From: Pseudoxanthomonas kaohsiungensis
GTDB lineage: Bacteria > Pseudomonadota > Gammaproteobacteria > Xanthomonadales > Xanthomonadaceae
Direction of reading: 5' to 3'
NCBI RefSeq assembly: GCF_010211765.1
Contig: NZ_PDWO01000002.1
Span: 163,581 to 227,580 of the forward strand
DNA length: 64,000 nt
Part shown: in pieces, positions 55,505 to 64,000 of the stretch
How the letters are laid out: every line of letters begins with the position of its first letter
Numbering within the stretch: the first letter of the stretch is position 1
Translations under genes and position numbers: made by a program
Notes under the pieces: generated by a model
What the model saw: only the letters and a program-made list of their open reading frames with translations
Told to the model about the DNA's origin: nothing
Database searches by the model: none

Positions 55505-56551
55505 TCAGACCTCGCCCTTGCGCGAGAGCAGCACCGCGAGCGGGCGGCTGCCGTCGAACTCGGCCAGCACCATCACGATGCTCGCGGTCACCGGCACCGC
55601 CAGGAAGGCGCCGGGCACGCCCCACAGCGCGGTCCAGACGGTCAGGCTGACCAGGATCACGAACGGGCTGAGGTTGAGCGAGTTGCCCATCAGGTAGGGG
55701 TCGAGCAGGTTGCCGTTGAGGAACTGCGCCACCGACAGCGCGCCGGCCAGCAGCAGCGCAGTCCTGAGGTCGCCGAACTGCAGCACCGCGAACAGCACCG
55801 GCAGCACCACGCCCAGCACCGAGCCGATGTAGGGCACGTAGTTGAGCAGGCCGATGACCAGCGCCCAGAACGGCGCCAGCTCCACCCCGAACAGGGCCAG
55901 GATGACCCAGCTGGCGAAGCCGAGCAGCACGCTCAGCGCGGTCTTGAGCGCCAGGTAGGTGCCGATCCGGCCGTTGATGTCGCCGATGATCCGGCGCACC
56001 CGCGCCACCCGCCCGGGATCGTCGGACAGCCGGCCGAGCTTGGCGTCGAAGTGCCGGCGCTCGAGCATCAGGAACACCACGTACAGGCCGACCACGGTGA
56101 ATCCGGCGAGCATCGCGCCGAGCCAGGCCAGGGTGGAACCGGCCAGTGCCTGCACGCTGACCTGGCCCAGCACCCAGTCGCGGATGCCCTGCCAGCTCGG
56201 CTCGGAGTCGATGCCGAGCAGGCCTGCGCCCTGTTGCACCATCCACACCAGCTGCGCGCGGTAGTGCGGCACCTGCGCGACCAGCCGGTCGACGCTGTCC
56301 AGCGCCACCCAGCCCAGCACCAGCAGCGCGCCGAGGATCAACGCCGTGGCCAGCAGGTAATGAACCTGCACCGGCAGCTTCGCGCCGACCACCGGCAGGC
56401 GCGCGGCCAGCCGCGCCGCGCCGATGATCACGTACACCACCAGGATCGCGAACACGACCGGCACCAGGATGTCGCGGCCGACATGCAGCACCCAGCCGAG
56501 CAGCACCGCGAACACGGTGGCGCGGACCAGGGCGCGGAAGCGTTCGTTCAT
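55505..56551 (-). CDS. AI-2E family (PerM-like) transporter
   Basis: 348 residues with about seven to eight TM helices. ILVPVVFAILVVYVI near the N-terminus, the amphipathic middle domain, and the conserved GLLNYVPYIGSVLGVVLPVL plus LDPYLMGNSLNLSPFVILVS block define the family. Members export AI-2 or sodium/protons; the substrate here is unknown. Start ATG 56551 gives NERFRALVRA. Confidence 0.88.
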   Translation of the reverse strand: MNERFRALVRATVFAVLLGWVLHVGRDILVPVVFAILVVYVIIGAARLAARLPVVGAKLPVQVHYLLATALILGALLVLGWVALDSVDRLVAQVPHYRAQLVWMVQQGAGLLGIDSEPSWQGIRDWVLGQVSVQALAGSTLAWLGAMLAGFTVVGLYVVFLMLERRHFDAKLGRLSDDPGRVARVRRIIGDINGRIGTYLALKTALSVLLGFASWVILALFGVELAPFWALVIGLLNYVPYIGSVLGVVLPVLFAVLQFGDLRTALLLAGALSVAQFLNGNLLDPYLMGNSLNLSPFVILVSLTVWTALWGVPGAFLAVPVTASIVMVLAEFDGSRPLAVLLSRKGEV

Positions 56552-56748
56552 GCGGGCTGCCCATGGGTGGACGGGGCCATTGTGTTGCATGCGCACCGGT
56601 CGCGCACCTGCCGGCGGCGCGCCGGTTCCATCGGCACAGGGACGGCTTCGTCGGCGGCTGCGTGGTCCGGTCGCAACGCCGTTGCCGTCCCCGGTCCATG
56701 GTCGCAGGCTGTGCATCGCCGGCATCCCGCGCCGGCAAGGAGCCATGG

Positions 56749-56973
56749 ATGAAGACCCTGATCGCCCTGCTCGCCTGGTGCCTGCTGCTGGTGCTGTGCT
56801 GGCCGCTCGCCATCCTCGCGCTGGTGCTGTGGCCGCTGGTGTGGTTGCTGTCGCTGCCGTTCCGGCTGGTCGGCATCACCTTTACCGCGCTGTTCGCGTT
56901 CCTGGCCGCGCTGCTGATGCTGCCGGCGCGGCTGCTGGGTGGTGGGCCACGCCCGGCCGCCGCTTCGACCTGA
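56749..56973 (+). CDS. Small hydrophobic membrane protein
   Basis: 74 residues, ATG 56749 with AAGGAG about nine bases upstream. Two hydrophobic helices, about 4-30 and 41-62, rich in Leu, Trp and Phe (LALVLWPLVWLLSLPFRLVG). Reminiscent of small inner-membrane proteins found in many Xanthomonadaceae; no function known. It converges with the GH43 gene. Confidence 0.75.
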   Translation: MKTLIALLAWCLLLVLCWPLAILALVLWPLVWLLSLPFRLVGITFTALFAFLAALLMLPARLLGGGPRPAAAST

Positions 56974-57012
56974 GCACACCGGCACGGCGCCGGCGCCGCC
57001 GGCGCGCGACAG

Positions 57013-58644
57013 TCAGTCCGGCAGCGCGCGATAGCGGAAGTCGCGGAAGCGCACCGCTTCCTGGCCGGCGCTGTACAGGCCCGCGCGCAGGCTGAGGAAT
57101 CCGCCGAACACGTTGTGGTGGATGCCCGACACTTCCATGCGCGTGCCGTGCAGGCGCCAGGTGCGGCCACCGTCGAACGAGTAATGCCAGGTCAGCACGT
57201 GCGCGTCATTGGTCAGCCGCACGCGGACCGGGCCATCGCCCTGGCGGGGTACCCGCGCCCAGGGATGCTCCTCGGCGTACTGGAAGGTCTTGACCGATTC
57301 CGGGGTGAAGCCCAGGCCGACGAAGGCCTTGTGGTTGTAGAACAGCAGCAGGCCGCCTTCGCCGTCGTCGGGCACGTCCACCGTCACTTCGAGCTCGTAG
57401 CTGCGATCGACCAGCGTGCACAGCAGCGGCGCGCTGTCCGCCGGCGAGGTGCCCGCGCCGGCCAGCGCGAGTGCGCCGTTACCGCGGCTGATCCGGGCCA
57501 GGCCGTCATCGCCCGGCTGGAACAGGCACCACTGCGTGCCGAGCCGGTCGCTGGAGAAATCGTCGGACAACGCGGTGCCGGCGCTGGGCGTGGACGAGGG
57601 CAGCGGCTTGCGCAATGGCCGCGACAGGTCGCCGCCTTTCGCGCGGAACCAGCCGTCGGCGCCCCATTCGACCGGCTCCAGCAGCACCTGCCGCCCGAGC
57701 GTGCGATAGCCGTTCTCGTAGCCGTGGTAGACCATCCACGCATCGCCCGCCGGCCCGTCGACCACGGTGGCGTGGCCGCGCGACCACCACGGCTCGTCGA
57801 CCGACAGCGTGCGCACCAGCGGGTTGTGCGGGCAGTGCTCCCACGGCCCGTGCACCGAACGCGAACGCGCGGCGATCACCATGTGCCCGGTGACCGGCCC
57901 GGCGGTGCCGCCCACCGCGGTGACCAGGTACAGCCAGCCGTCGCGCCAGAACAGCTTGGGCCCTTCCGGCGCGAAGTTCTCGGTGATCCACTCCTCCGGA
58001 TAGCGCCACGGCTCGTAGGCCATCTCCAGTTCGCCGTCGGTGGCCAGGCCGTCGTCGGTGAGCCGGATCTTGCGGATGCCGTTGACGAACAGGTAGCGCT
58101 TGCCGTCCTCGCCGACCACATGGCCCGGGTCGATGCAGTGCTCGATGCCCAGGTCGTCCGGATCGCTCCAGCGGCCGCTGCGGATATCGTCGGTCCAGAT
58201 CACGAAGATCCGCCAGCCCTTGTCGCCCGGATTGGCCGGCAGGTAGATGTAGTAGCGATCGCCATGCTTGCACAGGTCCATCGCCCACACGTCGCCCAGC
58301 GACTGGTGCAGGGCCGGGCCCAGCGGCGTCCAGTTCACCAGGTCGGTCGAGTGCCAGAGGACGATCCCGGGCACGTCGCGGAACGAGGAGAACGTCATGT
58401 AGTAGTCGTCGCCATCCTTGAGGATGGTCGGGTCCGGACGGTCGCCGGCGACGATGGGATTGAGGTAGGTGCCATCGCCCAGGTCGGCGCGGCGCTGGCC
58501 TTCCACGCCACGGCGCCAGCGTGGCGGCGCCGTTACGCACGATTCGACCGCAGCGGCCGTGGCGTTGCCGCCGGAAAGCGCAGCCAGCGGTGCGGCCACC
58601 GCGCCGGCGGCCATCGTCCTGAAGAGATCCCTGCGCGTGGCCAT
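57013..58644 (-). CDS. Tat-exported glycoside hydrolase family 43 protein
   Basis: 543 residues. The start ATG 58644 has AGAGGAAA upstream and gives the Tat signal ATRRDLFRTMAAGAVAAPLA. The five-bladed GH43 domain has the catalytic base in NPIVAGDRPDPTILKDGDDY, AMDLCKHGDRYYIYL, IDPGHVVGEDGKRYLFVNG and the acid in NFAPEGPKLFWRDGWLYLV. A C-terminal beta-sandwich (from about residue 370) looks like the DUF1349 module of beta-xylosidases. Probably acts on arabinan or xylan oligosaccharides. An 8-bp-arm palindrome 56 bp upstream may be its operator. Confidence 0.88.
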   Translation of the reverse strand: MATRRDLFRTMAAGAVAAPLAALSGGNATAAAVESCVTAPPRWRRGVEGQRRADLGDGTYLNPIVAGDRPDPTILKDGDDYYMTFSSFRDVPGIVLWHSTDLVNWTPLGPALHQSLGDVWAMDLCKHGDRYYIYLPANPGDKGWRIFVIWTDDIRSGRWSDPDDLGIEHCIDPGHVVGEDGKRYLFVNGIRKIRLTDDGLATDGELEMAYEPWRYPEEWITENFAPEGPKLFWRDGWLYLVTAVGGTAGPVTGHMVIAARSRSVHGPWEHCPHNPLVRTLSVDEPWWSRGHATVVDGPAGDAWMVYHGYENGYRTLGRQVLLEPVEWGADGWFRAKGGDLSRPLRKPLPSSTPSAGTALSDDFSSDRLGTQWCLFQPGDDGLARISRGNGALALAGAGTSPADSAPLLCTLVDRSYELEVTVDVPDDGEGGLLLFYNHKAFVGLGFTPESVKTFQYAEEHPWARVPRQGDGPVRVRLTNDAHVLTWHYSFDGGRTWRLHGTRMEVSGIHHNVFGGFLSLRAGLYSAGQEAVRFRDFRYRALPD

Positions 58645-58699
58645 CGGCTTTCCTCTGGTTTTCGCGGCGAATCTAGCCCGTGGTCGAGCCGGCATGCCA

Positions 58700-58720
58700 G
58701 CCATGCCCGGCCGGCATGGC
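58700..58720. promoter_or_regulatory. Palindrome upstream of the GH43 gene
   Basis: GCCATGCC-CGGCC-GGCATGGC, perfect 8-bp arms, 56 bp before the GH43 start. Dimeric-regulator-like; may be an operator for sugar-responsive control. Confidence 0.4.
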
Positions 58721-58761
58721 GCGAGTCTCGCTACGTCGGTTGGCTTTGCTTGAATCAGGGC

Positions 58762-59165
58762 GCGTCGGCTTCGGACGGGGCCGCCGTCCTGCCGCCACGG
58801 GGGTCGTCGCTCGCGCCGGCGTCCCTGCCTCAGCTCGCGACCGCGGCACATCCCTGTGCCGCTCGACCCCCATGGCGACAGGACGGCGTCCTTCCGGCGC
58901 GTCGAGGGCGTGGCTTCGATCGTTGCCCGGGGCTCGCAGCGATAGGGCACTCCGCAGAAGTCATGGAACGGCGACAGCGAGGCGCTGCTCCCGCAGTCAC
59001 TCCATCGATCGAAGCCACGACCCCGAAGATCCTTGAGGACGCCGTGTCCTGGGGAGAGGGCCCAAATGGCACATGGATGTGCCACGACCCGAGTAAAGAC
59101 AGGATGTCGTCCCGAGGGATGGGCCCTCTCCCCGGGGCACGGCGGCCCCTTCCGAAGCCGACGCT
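58762..59165 (+). repeat. Copy 2 of the 404-bp tripartite palindromic element
   Basis: Equal in length to copy 1. Left end CGCGTCGGCTTCGG... and the inverted right end AGCGTCGGCTTCGG... agree at 25 of 27 positions. Module A arms match at 20 of 22; module B 13 of 13; module C 24-bp arms are kept with two G-U-type pairs (a change in the right arm turned a T-A into a T-G). The inner hairpin of A stays intact with substitution only in its loop. Located between the GH43 and DUF885 genes. Confidence 0.85.
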
Positions 59166-59212
59166 CCAACCCGCCAGCTCCGAAGCCGACACGTCGGCAG
59201 CCAGCTCCGAAC
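59151..59212 (+). repeat. Short tandem array of the element end motif, copy 2 side
   Basis: CCGAA(G) cores begin at about 59154, 59182 and 59209 (steps 28 and 27), parallel to the array beyond copy 1 but shorter and more degenerate. Confidence 0.55.
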
Positions 59213-59244
59213 AAAGATTCCTTCGCCAGCCGCACCCCAAGCCG

Positions 59245-59281
59245 CCGCAAAGAGAAAGGGCAGGCCAATGGCCTGCCCTTT
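59245..59281 (-). terminator. Terminator after the DUF885 gene
   Basis: 12-bp stem AAAGGGCAGGCC / GGCCTGCCCTTT with an AAT loop (59255-59281). On the minus strand it continues TTTCTCTTT. Confidence 0.8.
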
Positions 59282-59307
59282 CATCCTTCCGGCGCGGGTA
59301 GCAGCGA

Positions 59308-61200
59308 TTACGCCGCGGCCTTCTTCTCCGCGATCCAGCGGTCCACGCGCTTCTCCAGCAGGTCCAGCGGCATCGCACCGCCGCCCAGCACGGTGTCGTG
59401 GAAGCCGCGGATGTCGAACTTGTCGCCCAGCTCGGCCTCGGCCTTCTTGCGCAGGTCCTGGATCTTGATCATGCCGATCTTGTAGGCGGTGGCCTGGCCC
59501 GGGTTGACCAGGTAGCGCTGCACCTCGGACTTGACCGCCGCCGCCGGCACCGAACTGTTGGCGGTGAAGTAATCGATCGCCTGCTGCTCGGTCCAGCCCT
59601 TGGCATGCAGGCCGGTGTCCACCACCAGGCGGATCGCGCGCCACATCTCCGACATCAGCCGGCCGTACTCGGCGTAGTCGGTCTTGTAGGTGTCCGGGAT
59701 CTCCTTGGCCAGCCACTCCGAGTACAGGCCCCAGCCCTCCGCGTAGGCGGTGGTGTTGTACTGCGTGCGGAACTTCGGGATGCCGGTCAGTTCCTGGGCG
59801 ATGGCGATCTGCATGTGGTGGCCCGGCAGGCCCTCGTGGTACGCGATCACCTCCAGCTCGGTCTTCGGCATCGCGTTCATGTCGGAGAGGTGCGCGTAGT
59901 ACACGCCCGGACGCGAACCGTCGGGGGTGCTCGGATAGTAGTGCTGCGCCGCGCCGGGCTGCTCGCGGAACGCCTCCACGCGCTTGACCACCAGGTCCGC
60001 CTTCGGCATCAGCCCGAAGTACTCTGGCAGGTGCTTCTTGATGTTGGCGATGTCGGCGGTGGCCTGGTCGATGTAGGCCTGGCGGCCGGCGTCGGTGTTG
60101 GGATACACGCGCGCCGGATCGTTGCGCACGTGCTCGAAGAACGCCTGCAGGTCGCCCTCGATGCCCATCTTCTTCTGCAGCGCCTCCAGCTCGCCGCGCA
60201 GGCGCGCCACTTCCGACAGGCCGAGCTCGTGGATCTGCTCGGCGGTCATGTCGGTGGTGGTGTTCTGCTTGAGCTGGTACTCGTAGTAGGCCTTGCCGTT
60301 CGGATGGGTGGTGCCCACGCCGGTGGCGTTGACCGCGGCCTTGGGCAGCTCCTCCTCGGCGAAGGCGATGACGCGCGCGTAGCCCGGCGCCACGTTCTCC
60401 AGCAGCGCCTTCTTCGCCAGCTCCTTCAGCTCGGCCGCGCGTTCGGCGGTGACCTTGCCGTCCTTGGCCAGCGCGTCGGCCTTGGCCTGGGCGTCGGCCC
60501 ACAGCGCGCTGTCGGGGCCGTCGGTGAACGGCGCGCCGGTGACGACCTTCTTCGACTGGTCGAGCACGCCCTCGTAGGCGAACTTCGGCGGACGGATGCC
60601 CTGCGCGGTCGAGGCGCGGGTGCGCTCGAGCAGCTGGTCGAACACCACCGGCACCTTCTGCAGGCGCGAGACGTAGGCCAGGTAGTCCTTCTCGTCGTCG
60701 ACCTGGTGGAAGTTGATCAGGAAGGTCGGCACCAGGTTCTGCATGCCGCTCATCTGGTCGAACGGATAGCCGTCGGCCAGGAACGGCATGCCGTCGCGCG
60801 CGCTTTCGTACTGGCGCTTCCACAGGTCCCAGGACAGCTGGGTTTCCGGATCGAGCCTGGCGTAGTCGAAGGTCGACTCCATTTCCTTGACCGACGCTTC
60901 CAGCCACGCGAGCTGCTTGCGGATCCCGGCCTCGGACATGTCGTCGATCTGGTCGTTCAGTTCCTTGCGGCCCTGGAACGAGAGCTGGATCGGGCTGAAC
61001 TGCAGCTGCTCTTCGTACTTGGCGTCGAACCAGGCGTTGAGGCGTTCGGATTCGGCCTTGATCTGCTCGGGCGTGGCGGCCGCGGCCGCTTCGGTGGCCG
61101 CCGGCGCGCCGGCGTCGCCGGCCGGCTTCGAGCAGGCGGGCAGGAACAAGGCCATCGACAAGGCAAGGGCCAGGGGGGTCAGGGCGGAAGCTGGGCGCAC
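59308..61200 (-). CDS. DUF885 family zinc-peptidase-like lipoprotein
   Basis: 630 residues from a GTG at 61200 that yields a lipoprotein signal ending FLPAC (Cys23); an ATG further upstream is possible but unconserved. Motif [19 protein letters not shown] contains the HExxxGH-type zinc site of DUF885, and [15 protein letters not shown] supplies the second conserved block. Family members are periplasmic or cell-surface peptidases of uncertain specificity. Divergent from folE. Confidence 0.88.
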   Translation of the reverse strand: MRPASALTPLALALSMALFLPACSKPAGDAGAPAATEAAAAATPEQIKAESERLNAWFDAKYEEQLQFSPIQLSFQGRKELNDQIDDMSEAGIRKQLAWLEASVKEMESTFDYARLDPETQLSWDLWKRQYESARDGMPFLADGYPFDQMSGMQNLVPTFLINFHQVDDEKDYLAYVSRLQKVPVVFDQLLERTRASTAQGIRPPKFAYEGVLDQSKKVVTGAPFTDGPDSALWADAQAKADALAKDGKVTAERAAELKELAKKALLENVAPGYARVIAFAEEELPKAAVNATGVGTTHPNGKAYYEYQLKQNTTTDMTAEQIHELGLSEVARLRGELEALQKKMGIEGDLQAFFEHVRNDPARVYPNTDAGRQAYIDQATADIANIKKHLPEYFGLMPKADLVVKRVEAFREQPGAAQHYYPSTPDGSRPGVYYAHLSDMNAMPKTELEVIAYHEGLPGHHMQIAIAQELTGIPKFRTQYNTTAYAEGWGLYSEWLAKEIPDTYKTDYAEYGRLMSEMWRAIRLVVDTGLHAKGWTEQQAIDYFTANSSVPAAAVKSEVQRYLVNPGQATAYKIGMIKIQDLRKKAEAELGDKFDIRGFHDTVLGGGAMPLDLLEKRVDRWIAEKKAAA

Positions 61201-61390
61201 GGCGGACTCTCGGGTGAGTGGGACAGCCGATTCTGCGCCCAACCGGCGCCGATGGACCATGCGGATGGTCATGCTCCGGGCCGCGGGAAGGCCCGTTCGG
61301 GCGCCGCCGGGCCGTCCGGGGGCATCCGCCCGGCGGAGCCATGCGTATGACTCGGGTACGATGCACCCCCTTCGCCATCGGTACCCCGCC

Positions 61391-61987
61391 ATGACCGACC
61401 AGGACAGCTCCGCCCCCGTCACCCGGGACCAGGCCGAAGAGGCCGTGCGCACCCTGCTGCGCTGGGCCGGCGAGGATCCCGCGCGCGAGGGCCTGCTGGA
61501 CACGCCCAAGCGCGTGGCCGAGGCCTACGGCGACTGGTTCAGCGGCTACCGCGAGGATCCGCGTGCCTACCTGGAGCGCACCTTCGAGGAAGTGGCCGGC
61601 TACGACGAGATGATCGTGCTGCGCGACATCGAGTACGAAAGCCATTGCGAGCACCATATGGCGCCGATCATCGGCCGCGTCCATGTCGGCTACCTGCCGG
61701 ACGGCAAGGTGGTGGGGATCAGCAAGCTGGCGCGCGTGGTCGAGGCCTACGCGCGCCGCTTCCAGGTGCAGGAGAAGATGACCGCGCAGATCGCCCAGTG
61801 CATCCAGGACGTCCTGCACCCGCTGGGCGTGGGCGTGGTCGTCGAGGGCACCCACGAGTGCATGACCACCCGCGGCATCCACAAGCGCGGGGTGAGCATG
61901 GTGACCTCGAAGATGCTCGGCAGCTTCCGCGAGGACGCGCGCACGCGCGCCGAGTTCCTGCGCTTCATCGAAAGCGGCCGGCGCTGA
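61391..61987 (+). CDS. folE: GTP cyclohydrolase I
   Basis: First enzyme of tetrahydrofolate biosynthesis, GTP to 7,8-dihydroneopterin triphosphate. 198 residues. Zinc and active-site motifs [39 protein letters not shown] and [13 protein letters not shown] are complete. ATG 61391 gives a normal N-terminus. TACGAT at 61357-61362 may be its -10. A YchJ-like gene follows 8 bp downstream. Confidence 0.97.
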   Translation: MTDQDSSAPVTRDQAEEAVRTLLRWAGEDPAREGLLDTPKRVAEAYGDWFSGYREDPRAYLERTFEEVAGYDEMIVLRDIEYESHCEHHMAPIIGRVHVGYLPDGKVVGISKLARVVEAYARRFQVQEKMTAQIAQCIQDVLHPLGVGVVVEGTHECMTTRGIHKRGVSMVTSKMLGSFREDARTRAEFLRFIESGRR

Positions 61988-61995
61988 GCGCGCCG

Positions 61996-62391
61996 ATGGC
62001 GGTGCAGGCCTGTCCATGCGGCAGCGGCCAGGCGTATCCGCAGTGCTGCGGCCGCTGGCACGCCGGCGAGCCGGCGCCGGATGCGCAGGCGTTGATGCGG
62101 TCGCGCTACAGCGCCTACGTGCTCAAGCGGCGCGATTACCTGCTCGCCACCTGGCATCCCGCCACGCGCCCACCGGCGGACGAACTGGGCCTGGACGACG
62201 CGCCCGGCGCGCGCACCGCCTGGCTCGGCCTGGAGCTGAAATCGCACCGCGCCACCGGGCAGGACACGGCCGAGGTCGAATTCGTCGCCCGCTTCCGCGT
62301 CGGCGGTGGCCGCGCCCAGCGCCTGGTCGAGCGCAGCCGCTTCGAGCGCATCGACGGGCGCTGGTTCTACCGCGACGGCGACCTGCGCTGA
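61996..62391 (+). CDS. ychJ: YchJ-like SEC-C motif protein
   Basis: 131 residues. N-terminal SEC-C zinc motif CPCGSGQAYPQCCGRW, then MRSRYSAYVLKRRDYLLATW and the NTF2-like C-terminal FVARFRVGGG and HxxFER-type block (SRFERIDGRWFYRDGDL). YchJ family; proposed chaperone-type role through the SEC-C motif, function not settled. Begins 8 bp after folE and is probably cotranscribed. Confidence 0.9.
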   Translation: MAVQACPCGSGQAYPQCCGRWHAGEPAPDAQALMRSRYSAYVLKRRDYLLATWHPATRPPADELGLDDAPGARTAWLGLELKSHRATGQDTAEVEFVARFRVGGGRAQRLVERSRFERIDGRWFYRDGDLR

Positions 62392-62477
62392 GCGGCCGCA
62401 TCTGTTGACTTCCGGCAGGTCACGCCGGACCCGTCCCGACCTAGAGTGGGTGCACCACGGCACCGGGAAGGCGCAGG

Positions 62478-63794
62478 ATGAACAGCGACAGCACCCCTGC
62501 GGCCACGCCGCCCGCGCCGGGCAGGCACGCGCCGCGCCGGTTCCTGCGCCGCCTGTTGCGCGGCCTGGCCTGGCTGGCGCTGTTGCTGCTGGTCCTGGCG
62601 GCGCCGACGCTGGCCTACCACGCCCGCTGGAGCTGGCCGCGCGCCACCCTGCCCGGGGTGGGCACGGCGCAGGAGCAGCAGCGCGCCGCGCCGGCCATGG
62701 ATCCGGCGCTGGCCACGCGGTTGATGGCGATCGTGCGCGACGCCCGCAGCACCTCCGGCCTGCCGTCGCTGTCGGCGGCGGTAGCGCGCACCGATGGACT
62801 GGACTGGGCCGGCGCCAGCGGCTGGGCCGACATCGATCGCCGCCAGGCGGCGGGCGTGGCTTCGCGCTATCGCACCGGCAGCATCGCCAAGCCGATCACC
62901 GCAGTGGCGATGATGCGCCTGGCCGAAGCCGGCGCGCTCGACCTCGACGCGCCCGGCGCCGAGGTGGTGTCCGGCCTGCCCCCGGGCCTGGCGCCGCTGA
63001 CCGCGCGGCAGCTGGCCTCGCACACCGGTGGCGTCCGCCATTACTCGCCGATGCCCTGGGGCTGGTGGTGGCCGGGCTGGTTCGAGGCCAACTCGCAGCG
63101 GCACTATCCGAGCGTGGAGGCCGGGCTGGCGCTGTTCGCCGGCGACCGCCTGCGCTTCGCGCCGGGCGCGGGCTTCCAGTACTCCACCTTCGGTTACTCG
63201 CTGCTGTCGCGGCTGCTGGAGGGCGCGGCGGGGCGGCCGTTCCCGGCGCTGCTGGCCGCGCAGGTGTTCGCGCCGGCCGGCATGACCGGGACCGCGGTCG
63301 ACACGCCCGGCGCGATGCCCGACCGGGTCGCCTTCTACGTGGGCCAGGGCGACCGCTACACCGCGGCGCGCCCGGTCGATTCGAGCTTCCGCATCGCCGG
63401 CGGCGGCCTGGTGTCCACGCCGACCGACCTGGCGCGCTTCGGCCTCGCGTTGCAGGACGGCCGGCTGCTGTCGGCGGACGGCGTCCGGCGGATGTGGACC
63501 GTGCAGCCGCTGGCCGACGGCAGCGCCAACCCGCAGAACTACGCGCTGGGCTGGCGGGTGGACGAATCGACGCGCCTGTTCGTCGACGGCCGGCCGTTGC
63601 AGGTGGTCCACCACGGCGGCAGCCAGGCCGGCGCCGCCGCCTTCCTGCTGCTGGTGCCGGAACAGGGGCTGGCGGTGGCGGTGATGGCGAACTCCAGCGA
63701 CGGCCGCGCGCAGGTGCAGGACACCGCCCTGCGGCTGGCGCAGGAACTGCTGCAGGTGCCAGCGGCGGTAAAAGCGGCTGCCCACGCGGACTGA
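62478..63794 (+). CDS. Membrane-anchored serine hydrolase, beta-lactamase/class C PBP fold
   Basis: 438 residues. N-terminal TM helix about 28-47, preceded by a basic segment. The S-x-x-K nucleophile motif is SIAK at 135-138. The second motif reads QYSTFGYSLLSRLL (Tyr-Ser-Thr, not Y-A-N), and the third region is HHGGSQAGA. This fits esterase/D-aminopeptidase-like members rather than true beta-lactamases. AAGGCGCAGG precedes the ATG. Confidence 0.88.
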   Translation: MNSDSTPAATPPAPGRHAPRRFLRRLLRGLAWLALLLLVLAAPTLAYHARWSWPRATLPGVGTAQEQQRAAPAMDPALATRLMAIVRDARSTSGLPSLSAAVARTDGLDWAGASGWADIDRRQAAGVASRYRTGSIAKPITAVAMMRLAEAGALDLDAPGAEVVSGLPPGLAPLTARQLASHTGGVRHYSPMPWGWWWPGWFEANSQRHYPSVEAGLALFAGDRLRFAPGAGFQYSTFGYSLLSRLLEGAAGRPFPALLAAQVFAPAGMTGTAVDTPGAMPDRVAFYVGQGDRYTAARPVDSSFRIAGGGLVSTPTDLARFGLALQDGRLLSADGVRRMWTVQPLADGSANPQNYALGWRVDESTRLFVDGRPLQVVHHGGSQAGAAAFLLLVPEQGLAVAVMANSSDGRAQVQDTALRLAQELLQVPAAVKAAAHAD

Positions 63795-63853
63795 GCGCGG
63801 CGCGTGCGCGCGTGCGTTGGCGGCGCCGTGAACGCCGGCCATGCCGCGCGTCC

Positions 63854-63859
63854 TAGAAT
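63854..63859 (+). promoter_or_regulatory. -10-like box before the last gene
   Basis: TAGAAT 12 nt before the ATG at 63872; it would give a very short leader. Confidence 0.4.
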
Positions 63860-63871
63860 GCACCGCAGGCC

Positions 63872-64000
63872 ATGGAGACGGCAGCCGTGCACGCCCCCAC
63901 CTTTCCACTCCGCATTTCCGCCCCGGTTCTCGCGCTGCTGCTGGCGCTGCCGTTGCCGCTGTGCGCGCAGGACGCGGCCTTCCAGCGCTGCCTGGCGGCG
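63872..64000 (+). CDS. Start of a secreted protein, possibly a lytic murein transglycosylase (cut by window edge)
   Basis: 43 codons visible. A signal peptide (PVLALLLALPLPLCAQ) is followed by DAAFQRCLAA, a mature N-terminus common in lytic murein transglycosylases of this family group. An in-frame GTG at 63887 is an alternative start. The assignment rests on a few residues and is tentative. Confidence 0.45.
   Translation, partial: METAAVHAPTFPLRISAPVLALLLALPLPLCAQDAAFQRCLAA

Larger units (their letters stand above)
58645..59307. other. Long intergenic region holding copy 2 of the dispersed element
   Basis: 663 bp. 58700-58720 is an operator-like palindrome, 58762-59165 the second copy of the 404-bp element, 59151-59212 a short stretch of the ~27-bp repeats, and 59245-59281 the terminator of the DUF885 gene. 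No convincing gene. Confidence 0.85.

Noticed and set aside
58645-59268. N-terminal extension of the GH43 gene through copy 2 of the element
   Set aside because: The frame is open, but the Tat signal and ribosome binding site at 58644 mark the real start, and the extension consists of element sequence.
62405-62447. Promoter TTGACT...TAGAGT before the serine hydrolase gene
   Set aside because: The two hexamers are 31 bp apart, so they cannot form one promoter.

Overview
The window is GC-rich bacterial DNA with the gene order gyrB-recF-dnaN-dnaA / rpmH-rnpA-yidC-mnmE, so it spans the chromosomal replication origin. The gene content (complete RecBCD, the Mla lipid-transport operon, AceK beside a monomeric isocitrate dehydrogenase, a GTAG-headed REP family, M13 and DUF885 peptidases) and the protein sequences fit a gammaproteobacterium of the Xanthomonadaceae/Lysobacteraceae (Lysobacter-, Luteimonas- or Pseudoxanthomonas-like). 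The species cannot be fixed from the sequence alone.

Origin block (1-8906). gyrB (cut by the window edge), recF, dnaN and dnaA run leftward. rpmH, rnpA, yidC and mnmE run rightward. DnaA-box-like motifs and the most AT-rich DNA of the block lie in the dnaA-dnaN and dnaA-rpmH gaps. Three GTTCCACGTGGAAC palindromes (parS, the ParB site) sit within 1.1 kb, two inside recF and one just before it. yidC carries a ~310-bp patch of foreign-looking base composition.

Housekeeping and envelope genes (9000-36900). This part holds a TonB-domain lipoprotein, a NatAB-type exporter, a secreted TAP-like hydrolase, a coupled membrane-protein/XRE-regulator pair with two mirrored 18-bp operators, ferredoxin-NADP reductase, a second ABC exporter, ketopantoate reductase, TatD, HrpB helicase, RluE, a secreted methyltransferase, AceK, a LysR regulator, monomeric isocitrate dehydrogenase, RlmI, an APC permease, DUF488, RmuC and a glutathione peroxidase. 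Dimeric REP elements with GTAG heads lie between several genes, and two REP-like heads supply the stop codon of the adjacent gene.

Mla and RecBCD (37598-51072). mlaFEDCBA runs leftward and transports phospholipids between the membranes. recC-recB-recD runs rightward with 4-bp overlaps and encodes the chi-regulated double-strand-break repair enzyme.

Right part (51100-64000). A 35-residue Cys-containing protein, a DUF1905/YdeI protein, a UGT-like glycosyltransferase, an M13 metallopeptidase, an AI-2E-family permease, a Tat-exported GH43 glycosidase, a DUF885 lipoprotein peptidase, folE, a YchJ-like SEC-C protein, a beta-lactamase-fold hydrolase and the start of a secreted protein cut by the edge.

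The most unusual structure is a 404-bp element present twice (37014-37417 and 58762-59165), 19 mismatches and no indels apart. It has near-perfect terminal inverted repeats and three consecutive large stem-loops of 105-109 bp separated by exactly 21 bp, followed by a ~27-bp tandem array of its own end motif. A second pattern worth testing is a -10-like hexamer placed 6 (once 7) nt before the start codon of eight genes without a Shine-Dalgarno sequence, which suggests leaderless transcripts.
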